The translations under genes were made by a program, and so were the position numbers. Below the pieces are notes generated by a model. The model ran no database searches. It saw only the letters and a list, made by a program, of their open reading frames with translations, and was not told the DNA's origin. Positions 11,579-24,041 of a stretch of 64,000 bases of DNA are shown here, one piece after another (position 1 is the first letter of the stretch; every line of letters begins with the position of its first letter). The stretch spans positions 9,930,465 to 9,994,464 of the forward strand of contig CM057149.1 in NCBI GenBank assembly GCA_029964075.1, written 5' to 3'. Source of the DNA: Patiria pectinifera. Its lineage: Eukaryota; Echinodermata; Asteroidea; Valvatida; Asterinidae.

Positions 11579-14500
11579 ATGTTCGTTTTCAGTCGGATCA
11601 ACACGACGAAGTTCTGGTCATCCATCCTCTTATTGGTATTGGTTTCTCAGGCGTGTCAGGGAGATTTCTCGAACTTTTTAGACGATGTAGAAAATGAAAT
11701 TAACAAGTTGTCGGCGAAAACACTGTCACTGCATCGAGGCGTGTGCAATGAGCTGTCATTGGACTGTACTTCCGTGTTTGAAAAGTAGGAACAAATTATG
11801 CTTAATTAACTGCACGTATTATTACTCTCTTAAATTGTTATTAAACAATGTTTGTATATCCTTTTGTTTTAATGTCAAATTTTATCAGTAGCGGTTGGTT
11901 GGTGGTTGGGGGGGGGGGGGTTAAGTTATTGCAAACTTGGCATTGATTAACTTGTGTATGTGCTTATATTTTTTGTTTTCAGGAATAGTTTCGCTTGTAG
12001 CACCGATGAAATAGAAGGGGAAGGATCATATTGCTCATCAGAGCAGGGTACGGCGTATTACACCTCTGAACCTGGCTGCTCGCAGTGTAAAAACAGGTAA
12101 TTATTTGATCAGACATCTTGCATGAAGTACGTGTAGCCATCTATATAATGACATCTATATGCTCCATGCATGGCATATAGAGGGTGCTCTTGCTTGGCAG
12201 TGAGGATGAGTAGAGGACAAAATTTAAGTGTTAGGCAAAAAAAAAAAAATATTCGGTCTCTGGTCAGACCAAAGTTACGGAATTGACGCGGCCACGCAGC
12301 TTTTTTTTTTTTTTTTTGCTTTTTTTTCTTCTTCAAGCTTGGATTGTACAGACAAGGTGGGGTACTATTTTGCTTTTTTGGTGTCCTCATGTACATTGGT
12401 GTCCTCCATAATTTGCCTTGGTGCTTTCGATCATTTGCCTTGGTGCAATTTCCCATTCCTTGGTGCTCTTTGGTAAAAAAAAATTGAGGTGCGGAAATAG
12501 AGGGCGCTGTTGGAGCTACCGTGGAACATTTTGAAGAAAAAAAAGATTGACGCGCATGATTAAAATCGACGCGCGCGCTGACCAGAGACCGACTTATTTT
12601 TTTTTTGGCCTTACCGTTACATGGGCAGTTGACATCGGAGACTGTTGTGTAAACATCTTAGAATGTGAACCAGAGAAGGTGGGTTCGGCCCAGCAACAAA
12701 CTGACAAGGGGATATCAGCCGATTGCTGGATCGCATATTTGATTCAAGATGTTCATGAGAGGACACATGAGCTAGTATAACATTTTTGTAACTCCTGACA
12801 ATGAAATACATTGCATTCTTTGAAAAGAATTAAAACAATGCATTGCGACATATCAGCTGATATACATGTAGATCTCTATTACCTGGACTTTGGTTTTCTA
12901 GCTCTTTGCGTACGGCAAGCAAACATAATAGCTTAAAATATTGCCCATCCATTTATTGCAGGATCTCACATTGTAAGCACAGCATGAGAGAAAATGTCAA
13001 TTGATAATAAAAGTCTGTTCATAAAATCAGGTACTGTGATATTCAAATATTCCCATTATTATTTTGTTTTGTTTGTATTTTAGGCGTTTAAATCAAGCCC
13101 ATTCTTTAGTTCGGACGGCGAGCAGTCGTTGTACATGTCAGGACATCATGAATGCTGATATGTGCTGGACTAAAGGTCGGTGTTTTCAAGACAAAACTTT
13201 TCTCATCTGAATCCTCCATTCTATTTTGTTGTGTCTGAATCTGACTAAAACTCTTCAAAATATGCCAATTGTTGGAAAAGGTGCTCTGCAAATTTAAACA
13301 CAAACTACCAATCATCCAAGAAATGGCAATCTGAACAATTTTCGGCAATTTGAAATGTCTTAGTCCATGAATTGTTCTCTAGTGTATTACTAATAGAATA
13401 TGCAAGCAAGCTGTGATATTAGCCTCAAATACCAGTACGTAGAAGGCAAGACCCTATGCTAAGCACATGAATCTGCAGCAGTCTAAAAAGCTACAAGTAA
13501 TAAATTAAAAAGGACTGTATTCAGAGTTCATTATCATCAACTCTCAACTTTTATCATTGTAACTTTTAACAAATAAAAAAAAAATTGCAAAAAAAAAAAA
13601 TTAATTTTACTAGAATTACATTGGCTACTGTGTTGAAATCCCCAAATTTCCTCCTCAACTATAAATGCATCTCTGGTGTGGTCATGGTCCTGCATAAAAT
13701 ACTCCATCTGACTAGGTAAGTCCGCTCGTCCTGCGATCTGTGTAAAACTTATTTAAATTTAAATTCCTGTGCAGTTCATACCAAACATGCCAAACTGGCC
13801 GTTAACATTTTAATACATTTTAATAAAAAAAATCAGGCGTGCAACGTTTTGGGAGGATCTGATTTTTCCTTTTTTTCTTCTCATGAATGCCATTACAAAT
13901 TGAAAAACACTGTACAAAGTCTTGTGTGCGTTGGAGTTCCCTCAATTTTTTATAAATTCCCAGTTGCATGCCTGAAGACTGAAATTTAAAAATGACCTCA
14001 CCAGCCCATCTTTGGAACATCACTTGGTTGTTACCAGAATTGCTTGGAGACTTTTATGTATAATGCGCTGTGTAAGAACAGTTTATTATTATCATTTTTA
14101 CCACATTTCTTAACGACGTGTTTGCCAGTTTTAAAAATGTGTCTGTTTTGTGCATGTTTCCTTAGGTGTGGAAGATGACCTAAAAACCACAAATCTCTCT
14201 GGGTTACTATGGCAACAGATTGCTACCACTAATGGATTTACCAGGTAACCAGAGCACCTCAGCCGAACCATTAGGCGGCTTTTGTCCTTCCCCAACCTAC
14301 ATATATAGTGTTTGCACATGAATATTTTAACTAAGTTGACCCAGCATCTCAGAGCTATTTTGAGATGCCCCATGCAGTCTGTAACTCAATATATATGTGC
14401 ATATAGACCCCTTGCATATAGCGCCCTCGCTGAGGAGAGGTTTTCTTCCTGTGTGGTATGCATAAGAATACATGACTTCATTGATTGTCAAAGACATAGG

Positions 14501-17500
14501 ATCGTTGCTTTTCATGCATTTTGTTCACTTCCAATAATAACGCCACTCAAAATCCAAAGAAGAATGTTCAAAACCACTTTTTGAGAAAGCAGTGAAAATC
14601 AAGCACAACCTTTTGATCACTAAACAGGATTTAGTTGATAGCACTCTTTATTTCCAAAAAAATCAATTGGCTGATTGTCGGGAAATTACCTATATTTCTT
14701 GATTTCTTCGTAATGACAGCAAGTCAGATTGACTAATTTCATGGGGTGCAAATGATCCGATATGCCTTTATTGAATTTAAGTAACAAACCTTGCCTTACA
14801 TGCCTTATGGAATTATAGGCTAATCATCCAAAGTGAACGACTTCCTTCAGACAGACGACAGTTGATAGTCTGACCAATATGCCAACCTCTCACACAAACA
14901 TCCAACACACACAATCCAACTTCCACACTGCTAGACATGACTCAATGAAAAAAATTATGATTAAAACCAAACAGATTAAAAACAACAGATTAAAACATGC
15001 ACATAAACAGCCCTATAGCATCCATGCCACCAAAAAGATCAACTTGGAATTGTTGCATTTTTTTCAATTTTGTTTGTGTGTTTGTCAGACTTTATCCCGG
15101 CTCTGCTCAAGAAGAATGTTACAGCTATGATCCACGGCTACGTGCTTGGTTTGTTGCCGCGTCCGCAGGTCCCAAGGATGTGGTCGTTCTGATTGATTCT
15201 AGTGCATCTATGAGTCTGGTACCCAGCAGCAGACAAGCAAGTAATCTATCCCTTATGCAGCTAGCCAAACAAGCTGTCAGCCATGTACTCAGCACTCTCA
15301 CATTTGTCGGTAAGATTTCATGTGAATTGTACAACAGTTGGTTTTGAAAATTGTAGCTTGTGGTCTTGTCTGAAGATTACATTTTACACGAGTAAAGAAC
15401 TACAGTTGTGAATTTCTATACGCCAGAGGACAATGCTTTGTGTTTCCCTTTGTCCCTGTGATTGTAACACTCTCTCATAGACTAAGCACATAACCGTATG
15501 ATCGAGGATCGTTTTCACCAAAAGACCCAACGCTCGAGGACTGAAAGGATCTTTTGTTTTCCCTTAATTGTCTGTCCTCTATCGTAAAGCCATACATGTA
15601 CATCATCAGCACATGGGTTAATATACTGAAGTGAATGAAATGATATATATAATTAATTAGGAATATATTGTTGCCTTACAAGATCAAGGTAAAGTAGGCT
15701 AAAACCATTCCTAGAATGTACAGTGTTAATGTTTATATTAATCCAATTCAAAGTCTTAGACAATTCTCTACATTTTTTCATTTGTTGTAGATTATGTAGC
15801 TGTGGCCAAATTTTCAACGGAATCTGAGCAGGTTACCGTGGATGAGGTGTACACATTAATCCAAGCAACTCGGGACAACGTGAACGCTCTCATTGTAAGC
15901 AGTCGGTCAAATTGCTTGGCATGTGTTGCCTTTTTGGTTCATCAGATGCTTGTGCTCTTGGGCACTTTACTAACGATTGCCCCTCTCCACCGAGGAGTAT
16001 AAATGGGTACCTGTGAGGGTATAAACTAGATTGCCCTGATCTCACGCTGCGTGAGAAAATTGGCTCATGGCCTGATGAATGGGGTTTTTAATTGTGGAAG
16101 TTTTTTTAAGAATATACGTTAAACGCTATTATTATTAGTTTAATGTTTGTTTGTTTGTTTTGTGCATGTGAACTCCAGGAAGAAGTGAACAAGATTCAAC
16201 CTGAAGGTCACACCAACTTTGAGCAAGCCTTTAGACTTGCGTTCCGAGTGTTGGAACGGTCAGCTAGCGTTGGTCGCACCACGGCATGTAATAAAGCCAT
16301 CTTGTTTATGACTGACGGATCACCAACCAGAGGAGAGGATGACCCAACTACGCTTGCTGAGATTGTTGATGGCTTAAATACAAGGTGAGTTTCAGATGTC
16401 AAACTGTTCATGTACTTCATTTAAAAATTCTTCGAAAAAAATTGGTTCAGCACTACTCTGGAACACCAGTCTGCAAGACGTGATGGTGTATCCACAAAAT
16501 TCTCCCATGTTGTAATCTTCATCTTTCAAAGCCTCATATCGCATTGTGTCATTCACATCAACGTCCATGTTTTACCATACACAGATCGGATGGAACCAAG
16601 ATTGCTAGTATCTTCACTTACTCCATCAGTGAAGTAGCTGAGACAGAAATCTCCAAGCATATTGCTTGCAGGTATGGCAGCATCTTTATGAAGGAACACT
16701 TAACCCTAACCTTCCTCAATCCTGCAAAGTCCTCCGGCGGTTTTGAAGGATTTTGAAGGATTGAGGCTGAATGCAACATACAATTTTGGTGGATTGTGGG
16801 CACATGGACATTCAGTATCGGTTGATTTTGGAGGATTGAGGATGAATGGTGTTTGAAGAAGAGGAGGATTTTGAGAGGCAGGGCTGTTGGAAGATTTTGA
16901 AGGATTGAGGCAGTGGGTATCCTTCATTTGAACATAAGCGAACATTTTTCGGAGGATGGTTCCTAGCAAAAATAACATTGTCTGTTTTGTACAGCTCAGA
17001 TACATTGTGGTAAAACTACCAGGTAGCACCCGAGGTGATTCATGGAGTATTTGAGGGAGGCTAGTTTTAGTCACCACAAGTTAAAGAAGACTTTGTTTGT
17101 ATTATAACTCCTTACCCACAGACTCTGCTTGACGTTAAGAGATAAAAGATTAATTTAACCAAAATCCAATTAAAATGTACTTGTACTTGTACATGTACTT
17201 GTACTTCTATTTCAGTATCAAATCAGTGCACATTTACTTGCAATTTTCCAAACTATCCCTTCATGCAATCTGTAGCGCGTGTGCATGTGCACACAGATTT
17301 TTTGTTGCTACGTTGACTTCTATGTGTTATTTTTTTCCGTTGTAAAGTCTTTATGCATGGCTGTGCACAGCAAGAAAGTAAAAATAGCGAATGCCATGTG
17401 ACTTGCTCTCGGCCAATCAAGATGCAGCATCTATGAGTAAGATGTTATGACATATTTGCCACTTTCCTCTTTGTCCCAGTGCCCATGGTTTGTGGTCCCA

Positions 17501-20276
17501 AGTAGAGACAGACACCGCAGCTAGCCTGCAAGAGCAGCTCAGTCAGTACTATGAATACTTCAGCACGCTACACAAAGGTGCCAGCGGTATCATATGGACT
17601 GAGCCTTATCTAGATGCCTTCGGTGCTGATACGGTCGTGACTGCGGCTAAGGCTGTGTATGAGAGCTCTGATGCAAGCCAGAGCAAGTTAGTCGCAGTCG
17701 TGGCTATGGATATCTCCTATGCATACATACAGAAGGCAAGTATGATCAAGGTTTTTCTTTGTAAACCTCATTAGAGCGTGTATCTGTATCTGTAACATCC
17801 TACAAACAAACTTAACTGTGGGATATGTGGTTGCAGTGTAAGTCTCGCCAGTCCACGTTCACTTTTTCTGTGAACATCTGAGTACCAAACACCGACTAGT
17901 CTAGTCACGGGCTGCCATGATTGAATTCACCCACTTATTATCTGCGTGATCGATTGGATGGAAGTTGACATCAACAATTTCAATTTTATAATAGTCATCA
18001 ATTTGCAATATTTTCAGTATGTTGTAAATTGTAACGCTTTCTTTTCTTTCGAAATATCCATTTATTGCCCTTGATATGATGCGCCCAGTCAGGCCTCAAA
18101 ATAAATACAAAAAAATAGGATGTTACACATATTGGAGATCCTATACATGGTGCCTGGACGCATGTTTTGTCTTCTCGTAAAATATTGCAGGTTTTTGAGG
18201 TTAACTTACACGCTCTTTTAGGAGCTATTACTGGGCTAGTACCAATCAGGTTGTAAAAGACTCGGCACTCTTTATGCTCCTCTAACCAAGAGGGTAGCAT
18301 TTCTCAACCTTCAAGGCCGTGTTACATGAGGCTACATGTATTTCCAGACAACTCACTCCAAACAATAGAAGAGAACAACAGGTAAACTGTAATTTGATGT
18401 CATGCTGTGAGGAAAACCAAACTGTTTGGAAAATGTACTTTGCTCTTCTTGACGGTTCCATTAGATATTTAGGCCCCTTACTTTGGGACTTGGGAGCAAA
18501 ATTGGTCCATCTTCTGCTTCAGTAACATTAACTCCTGTAGTCTGATACAGTGAACCAGAGACAGGGCTAACACTGAGATGAAGTAAAAATTCCCCTTCTT
18601 GTGCATACATGTTCAGAGCACTATTGACAGTGATTGAGTAGACATTTCTCCTCTCATTTTGAACCACAGTTGGAGGGCAATAAAGCAGCCATGATGACAG
18701 AACTTCAGAGACGTCAGGAATTCTGCCCCAATATCGCTATGTACTCAAACTGTGAATTGGAGGTGTTGAGGCAGAAGGTGTATGCTGGGGGCTCAGTTAG
18801 CTACGAGAGGAATCCTGATAAGATCTGTGATGCTAGCAATGTAAGCAAAACCATACAAGCTTTAAGACTTAACATTGTGGAAAGAAAAAAAAATGTCGGA
18901 AAGAATATTGCAACCTGACGCTACTTCAGCTGTTGAGTACAAAGTCTGTGGAGAGTCAAGAACATTTTCTGAGAATTGGAGTTGTTTCTCAGTCTCAGAT
19001 TCATGTCTTATCATCATTTTTGCAATGACTGACCTTCATTGAGATAATATATGAAGAAAAAAACAGCGTCAGGTTGCATCATTTTTTCTTAAAAGTCTTG
19101 GCCCAATGTCATAGCACTGCTTATTTGGTGCTAAGCATTTCTCCGTCAGTTTCATGGAGACCATAAGCAGTTAGTGCACTCTTTTCTCTTTGCCCAAATT
19201 GACCCCATTGTTTCTTCCGATGTCCCTGAATTGTACTGATTGGGTTTGGTATGTTTTACAGATTTGTCCACTGCCCAATGACACCGCCTGTCCCAATAGA
19301 GCATTCCGCTACGATAAATGCTCACAGCATAGCCAGGCTACTCTAGATTATAAGGTAAGACCTGCACTAACCCAAAACTACCTGACTAACCTGAGCATTC
19401 TATGGTTGATGGCTTCATCGTGGAAGAAATACACAATGTAATACAATGTAGTACACATGCTAATGTATGAAACCTCCTAGCGGGAAGTCAATATTCTTCA
19501 AATTAGGTTTGCGTCAATATTCAGTGCAGTATGTAAAACCCTTTAAGTCAATGAATTGTTTTCGTTCGCTGACAGAACACACACCTTTTTGTGATCCGTG
19601 GACGGAACTTTAAAATGTTGGTTATTTTCAAAATTCCGTAATTTGAAAAGTACATGAGTGATATGAATGATTCTTGTACTATAAGAAAGCTTATTAATTG
19701 GGCTTTCATACCCTAGATTTTGAAAGTGCTACATGCAGAACTATATATAAAAAAATGGTCCTGACATTTGGGTTTCCTTTCTTTTGATTCACCCTGTATG
19801 TCAGGAGAACTTTAGTGTGAGCAGATATTGAGGTTTCTAATAAGAGGGATCTGAATTACTACGTCTCTAGAATTATCTACTAGGCTGGAAAATAGTAATA
19901 GTAAATTTCCATGAATGTTTGGTTGTTACCAACATTAGAGAGCAATGACAAAAGTTTTGTGTCATTGGAGCCAGTATTTAAATCAGTTAAAGCTTGAAGT
20001 TGAGACTGACAATGTAGGTAAGGGCGCCCTCTACCGCTCTTGCTCAGACCCTATACAAATCTTGATATTACTATGTATGCTTTCCAATCCCATCAATACT
20101 TCTCCTATTTTACTTTTCTGTGGCTCTTGTATTTTCTTTTCATTTGTTAGGTTGCAGCTTGCTGTGGTCAGTTTCTGCCCTGTCAATCCTCCAATGTTCC
20201 TTCTGTTACCATGTCACCGATCCTGAATGCTGCCCTCACGCTGCTCCTAGCAATCATTGTCTGCGGCCTCTTATGA
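11579..20276 (+). CDS. GPI-tailed VWA and Cache domain protein, alpha2delta/CACHD1-like
   Basis: Exons: 11579-11784, 11983-12096, 13084-13175, 14166-14244, 15089-15309, 15791-15894, 16179-16384, 16585-16671, 17480-17735, 18670-18840, 19262-19354, 20151-20276. Phases close to a 584-residue protein. Signal peptide is about 1-28. A Cys-containing N-terminal region leads to a Cache-like strand (LWQQIATTNGFTRLYPGS, about 152-169) and YDPRLRAWF. A VWA domain follows with an intact MIDAS: DSSAS 200-204, Thr284, Asp318 in FMTDG. The sequence then returns to Cache (about 400-455), followed by a Cys-rich segment. The end is a hydrophobic LLLAIIVCGLL with no cytoplasmic tail, as in a GPI signal. VWA nested in Cache is the layout of voltage-gated calcium-channel alpha2delta, but those are about 1000 residues, so this is a compact relative. 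Likely role: extracellular, metal-dependent adhesion or channel association (inference). The intron after exon 9 uses a GC donor. An alternative last-exon acceptor 6 nt or so downstream would give a different, non-hydrophobic tail. Confidence 0.85.
12234..12610 (+). mobile_element. TTA-flanked MITE, copy 2 (complete), in an intron
   Basis: 377 bp in intron 2 of the VWA/Cache gene. The left end ggcaaaaa then cggtctctggtcag is mirrored by the right end ctgaccagagaccg, a T-run, and ggcc. TTA flanks both sides (12231-12233, 12611-12613). The body is nearly identical to 8812-9136, including the motif agagggcgctgttggagc. Confidence 0.85.
16700..16965. mobile_element. Diverged TTAA(CCCTAACC) element in an intron
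   Basis: It starts TTAACCCTAACC at 16700 and runs through ccttcctcaatcctgcaaa, then repeated ggattttgaaggattgagg and gaggatgaatggtg. It is a degraded relative of the complete elements at 44347-44796 and 60908-61348. The right end is not preserved. It lies in intron 8 of the VWA/Cache gene. Confidence 0.65.
18482..18650 (-). other. Unassigned exon-like open segment, antisense in a VWA-gene intron
   Basis: On the minus strand, an AG acceptor-like site precedes 18650 and a GTAAGG donor follows 18482. Between them one frame is open and reads like protein, with NVYSITVNSALNMYA and later LLHLSVSPVSGSLY. The composition is balanced rather than low-complexity. No flanking exons were found on this strand and I do not recognise the family. 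It could be a nested gene exon, a gene fragment, or chance. Confidence 0.25.
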
Positions 20277-21328
20277 TAGACATGCGGGTTCCAATAGTAA
20301 GCACAATTTCAGACTACATTTTTGTGTGAAATACTTGTTGAGGCATTTTCAACATTTCCTGTTTCAAGCAAACAGTATTGTAGCTTTGGCCTCGGTTTTT
20401 TTGTAAGAATTTCAGGTGTCACCCCTTCTAAATATCTTCACTAGGGCTATAAAAATCTATCTGCCAAGTTTGGTGCTTTGGACCAGTCGGTCACTATCTT
20501 GTCAAAATTTGAATCTGAACCACTTGACTAAAATGTAAGTTTGGGTAAGTTTGATTTTATAGAATGATGCAAGTAAAAGTACTCCCCACCCCCACCCCCC
20601 ACCCAAAAAAAACATAATAATAAAAGAATAAAGCACCTCAAGATGGCTTCTGAATGCAAATGCTGTATAGACATGATAGATAGATCCAGGCAGGTGATTA
20701 TTGTACACTCACGAGGCCCCCAGCAATGGGGAAACCATTGTGCATGCTATTGTACAAAGCAACTGCCCCGTGATGGACTATTTGAACAAAAGCTTAGCAC
20801 AATGCCATAGCTATCATAAATTCAAAACAATTTTTTAAAAGGATCGAAATTTTTAAACATTGACTATTCTGAATGGCCCCTTACTTGTATGTCGAAAAGT
20901 AAAAAAATGGGATCAGTGTATATAAAGTATAATTCTCCTGAGGAACATGTTTTATAGTCTTTTGATATCAGTGATCAGGTTATTTTTCACCGATAAATTT
21001 TACTCTGGAATTTGTTAAATCAAGGAGTTGAGGCCTTTACAAGTTCCTACTTAATGAATTTTATAACACCATTTTGTAGTGTCTTTCTTACTGAAATGTA
21101 AATTTACGAAAATACACCTTTTGGAGAATTTTTAAGAGTTAAATAATAAGAGTTAAGACTGCTATTTGTACATATTGTGATTTTTTATATTTCCAAATTG
21201 GACATAATTATGATTGTAAGTGGTCTAAAATTTATATGTAAATCTTTAAAAGTAATGTGTTTTTCCCAGAGCAGTACGTAACTTTCATTAACCCATTTTC
21301 CCCTATACTGACCCGAACTACATTGTAC
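20277..21328. other. 3' region of the VWA/Cache gene
   Basis: No coding exon was recognised. An AATAAA at 20627-20632 is a candidate polyadenylation signal, about 350 bp after the stop codon. Confidence 0.4.
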
Positions 21329-21962
21329 CCCGTCTGTTACTCCCTGCAACACCCCCAACCACCCTGTCTGTTACTTCCTGTACTGCCCCAAACCACTCTG
21401 CCTGTTCCTCCCTGTACCACCCCCAACCACCCTGCCTGTTACTCCCTGTACTGCCCCAAACCACCCTGCCTGTTACTCCCTGTACTGCCCCAAACCACCC
21501 TGCCTGTTACTCCCTGTACTGCCCCAAACCACTCTGCCTGTTCCTCCCTGTACCACCCCAACCACCCTGCCTGTTACTCCCTGTACTGGCCCAAACAACC
21601 CTGCCTGTTACTCCCTGTACTGCCCCAAACTGCCCTGTCTGTTACTCCCTGTACTGCCCCAAACTGCCCTGCCTGTTACTCCCTGTACCACCCCAAACTG
21701 CCCTGCCTGTTACTCCCTGTACTGCCCCAAACCACCCTGCCTGTTACTCCCTGTACCACCCCAAACTGCCCTGCCTGTTACTCCCTGTACCACCCCAAAC
21801 TGCCCTGCCTGTTACTCCCTGTACTGCCCCAAACCACCCTGTCTGTTACTCCCTGTACCACCCCAAACTGCCCTGCCCGTTACTCCCTGTACTGCCCCAA
21901 ACCACCCTGCCTGTTACTCCCTGTATCGCTGCCAACCACTCCGCCCTTTAATCCCTGTACTG
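21329..21962 (+). repeat. 34-bp minisatellite, about 18-19 units
   Basis: The unit is about cctgcctgttactccctgta plus ctgccccaaaccac, with period 34 (actccc at 21441 and 21475). Because 34 is not a multiple of 3, the long open frame across it cycles through three peptide phases. That frame is an artefact of the repeat, not a gene. Confidence 0.93.
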
Positions 21963-22481
21963 TTCAGCACCTCTTTAGCACTGTATGGTTTTGTGGATTT
22001 AATTTATCAGGGAATAAATACCATTTTATACAAATTGTGCAGCAATTAAATTTTGTGCATATTTCATATTGTAGTAGACTTGAGATTCTATCATGTAAAT
22101 TTGTGAACTGTACAGAGAAATATACATGTAATAAAAAGTCTAAATATGTACAATGTACGTAACATTGAATGTTGATGTTCAGGTTGTTGGTTATTTTTCT
22201 AAAAAGAACCTTGTACATGTCAAGTTTTATGTCTTTTGGAGTTTTTCACGTGACTTTTGAGCCATAGTAAGATTCTGTAATATTGTCCCCCCGAGTAGTT
22301 CTTTGTATTCTAGAAAAACTTATCAAAATGTCCCCCAATTTCTTTCTTGCTCCACAATCCTGTCCCAACTATTGGTGACATTAGTGCAAGAAATATATAT
22401 CTCTCCAACCCATGGTGCTCCGAGGCCACAAGGATCAAATTTCAAATACAATAGTGGGTGGATCTCAATTGGTATAAGCAG

Positions 22482-22993
22482 TTAAAGCCGGAGTCCATCA
22501 TTTGCAGCTATCCAAAAAATTATTATGCGTAATTAAAAACATACTTGGTTGAAAGATAGTAAGTGGGGGAAAACTCCCTGTGAAATTATTCTTTCTTTCA
22601 AGCTCTCATTTTGAAGAAATCAATGAAAGAAGGAATTTCTTTCGGGTGATTGCACGTGCACCAATAGGAAATTTTGTTTTTGTTTTTGTTTGTTTATTCA
22701 GCGCAGCACGGCGCAAGAGCATTGGCACGACGCGCGGCGCGGATTGCTATAATTTCGTCGGATCAGTGCGCGACATCGCGTAAAGCTGCAATTCAAAACA
22801 TTCAAAACATGATTTAGCAACTTTTGATTAGAAATTGAGATCCTAGAATGCTGTTTTTCTTAGAATATACAGCTGAAGCTGAGCTGAAACTTCATCAGGT
22901 TAGTTGTTCAGTATCCTTCATTAGATTTTGAACACTTTTGTTGCTTCAAACAAACAAAATGCACAAATTACAAATGATGGACTATATCTTTAA
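22482..22993. mobile_element. TTAA-flanked MITE
   Basis: The left end is TTAAAGCCGGAGTCCATCAT. The right end reads atgatggact, a short diverged stretch, and TTAA. The arms are imperfect inverted repeats of about 20 bp around a 512-bp non-coding body. A TTAA boundary suggests piggyBac-type mobilisation (inference). Confidence 0.7.
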
Positions 22994-23636
22994 TGTGACT
23001 GTACTAAGATCACAAGCACCTTGGTAATGACGGAATGCCAACTGCACAGCTCTAGCTGCAGTGCACAATGTTCAATCAGGTCCAGGGAATCGTTACACGT
23101 CAGTGAAATGTAAACAAGTCATAAATGCAACTATTTCCTTGGGAAAATCAGGAGAAAACAATCATGACATCGAGAACAAAAACATTGGCTTTGGCTAACT
23201 TTACAAATTTATTGTCAAAGTCCATAAAAGACTTTTGTACTTCATTGAAATGGCCACTGCTGCCTTGCAATCAGTGTGCATTGTCCAATCAGATCGTGAC
23301 TGTGGGTCACGTGACCACAATGGAACCTGGTCAGAAGCACTGTGAGATATGGACGCAAACCACAGGTGGGCGGATTTGTGGCCAACTTTAATAAAATAGT
23401 TCCTTGATCCATCACAATGTTTGTAATAATGGCTACGTGTAAAGTACAATAAAGGAAATCTTAGAGTGAAACATCATTTCTTTCAAGTTTGCTGGCTACA
23501 AATTTTGTATGGTAGTCTGGGGATTCAAAAGATTCAAATTTAACTCGGGCAATTTGAATTTGCAGGCTAAAGATAATGTATAAATTAGGCTTTGCAGTTG
23601 TGCAAGAGAAACTTGACCCTCTTTGTTATTGGGCCA

Positions 23637-23880
23637 ATGGGCTCCGCGTGCAAACAGAGAGGGCGCTTTTAGAACACTTTTCAAGAGCCCCATGGACGCG
23701 ACACACTGTGTGTGCGTACTGGTTCACACACGTATAGCTTGAAGTAAGCACAACTAATATTCTGAGTGTGCACAATGGGCGTCGGTGTCATCGTCGATGC
23801 ATTAGAATGTCTCTCCTAGTGGTCACCCCCAACTCCACCTGCCTTACCCCTGAGAGAGTACCTGTGCACGGAACCCATAA
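23637..23880. mobile_element. GGGCTCCGTGC-end MITE, copy A
   Basis: It begins atgggctccgcgtgc and ends gtgcacggaacccat. The internal words agagggcgcttt, gagcccc and attctgagtgt are shared with 31468-31697. A third, shorter match is at 51361-51596. Confidence 0.7.
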
Positions 23881-24041
23881 AGTAGGTGAAAATGGCTAAT
23901 ATTGCAACAGTGCATGTTGTCTTGTGAATTCAACTTCTAATTCTCTAATGAAATTTGAAAAAAATTACCAAATATTACTGAGGATAGAAGTCTTTATGAT
24001 AGTTGAACTTGACAATATTAACAAATAAAATAACTCAATGT

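Noticed and set aside
8585..12456. Minus-strand frames at 8585-9013 and 12109-12456 sharing a peptide that begins MGNC
   Set aside because: Both lie on the two MITE copies and contain poly-Lys from poly-T tracts. The MGNC start resembling a myristoylation signal is coincidental.
21257..22162. 301-codon open frame rich in Pro, Cys, Leu and Thr
   Set aside because: It covers the 34-bp minisatellite, and its peptide period of 34 residues is the result of three frame shifts of a 34-bp unit. No domain, no signal, and no matching splice sites.
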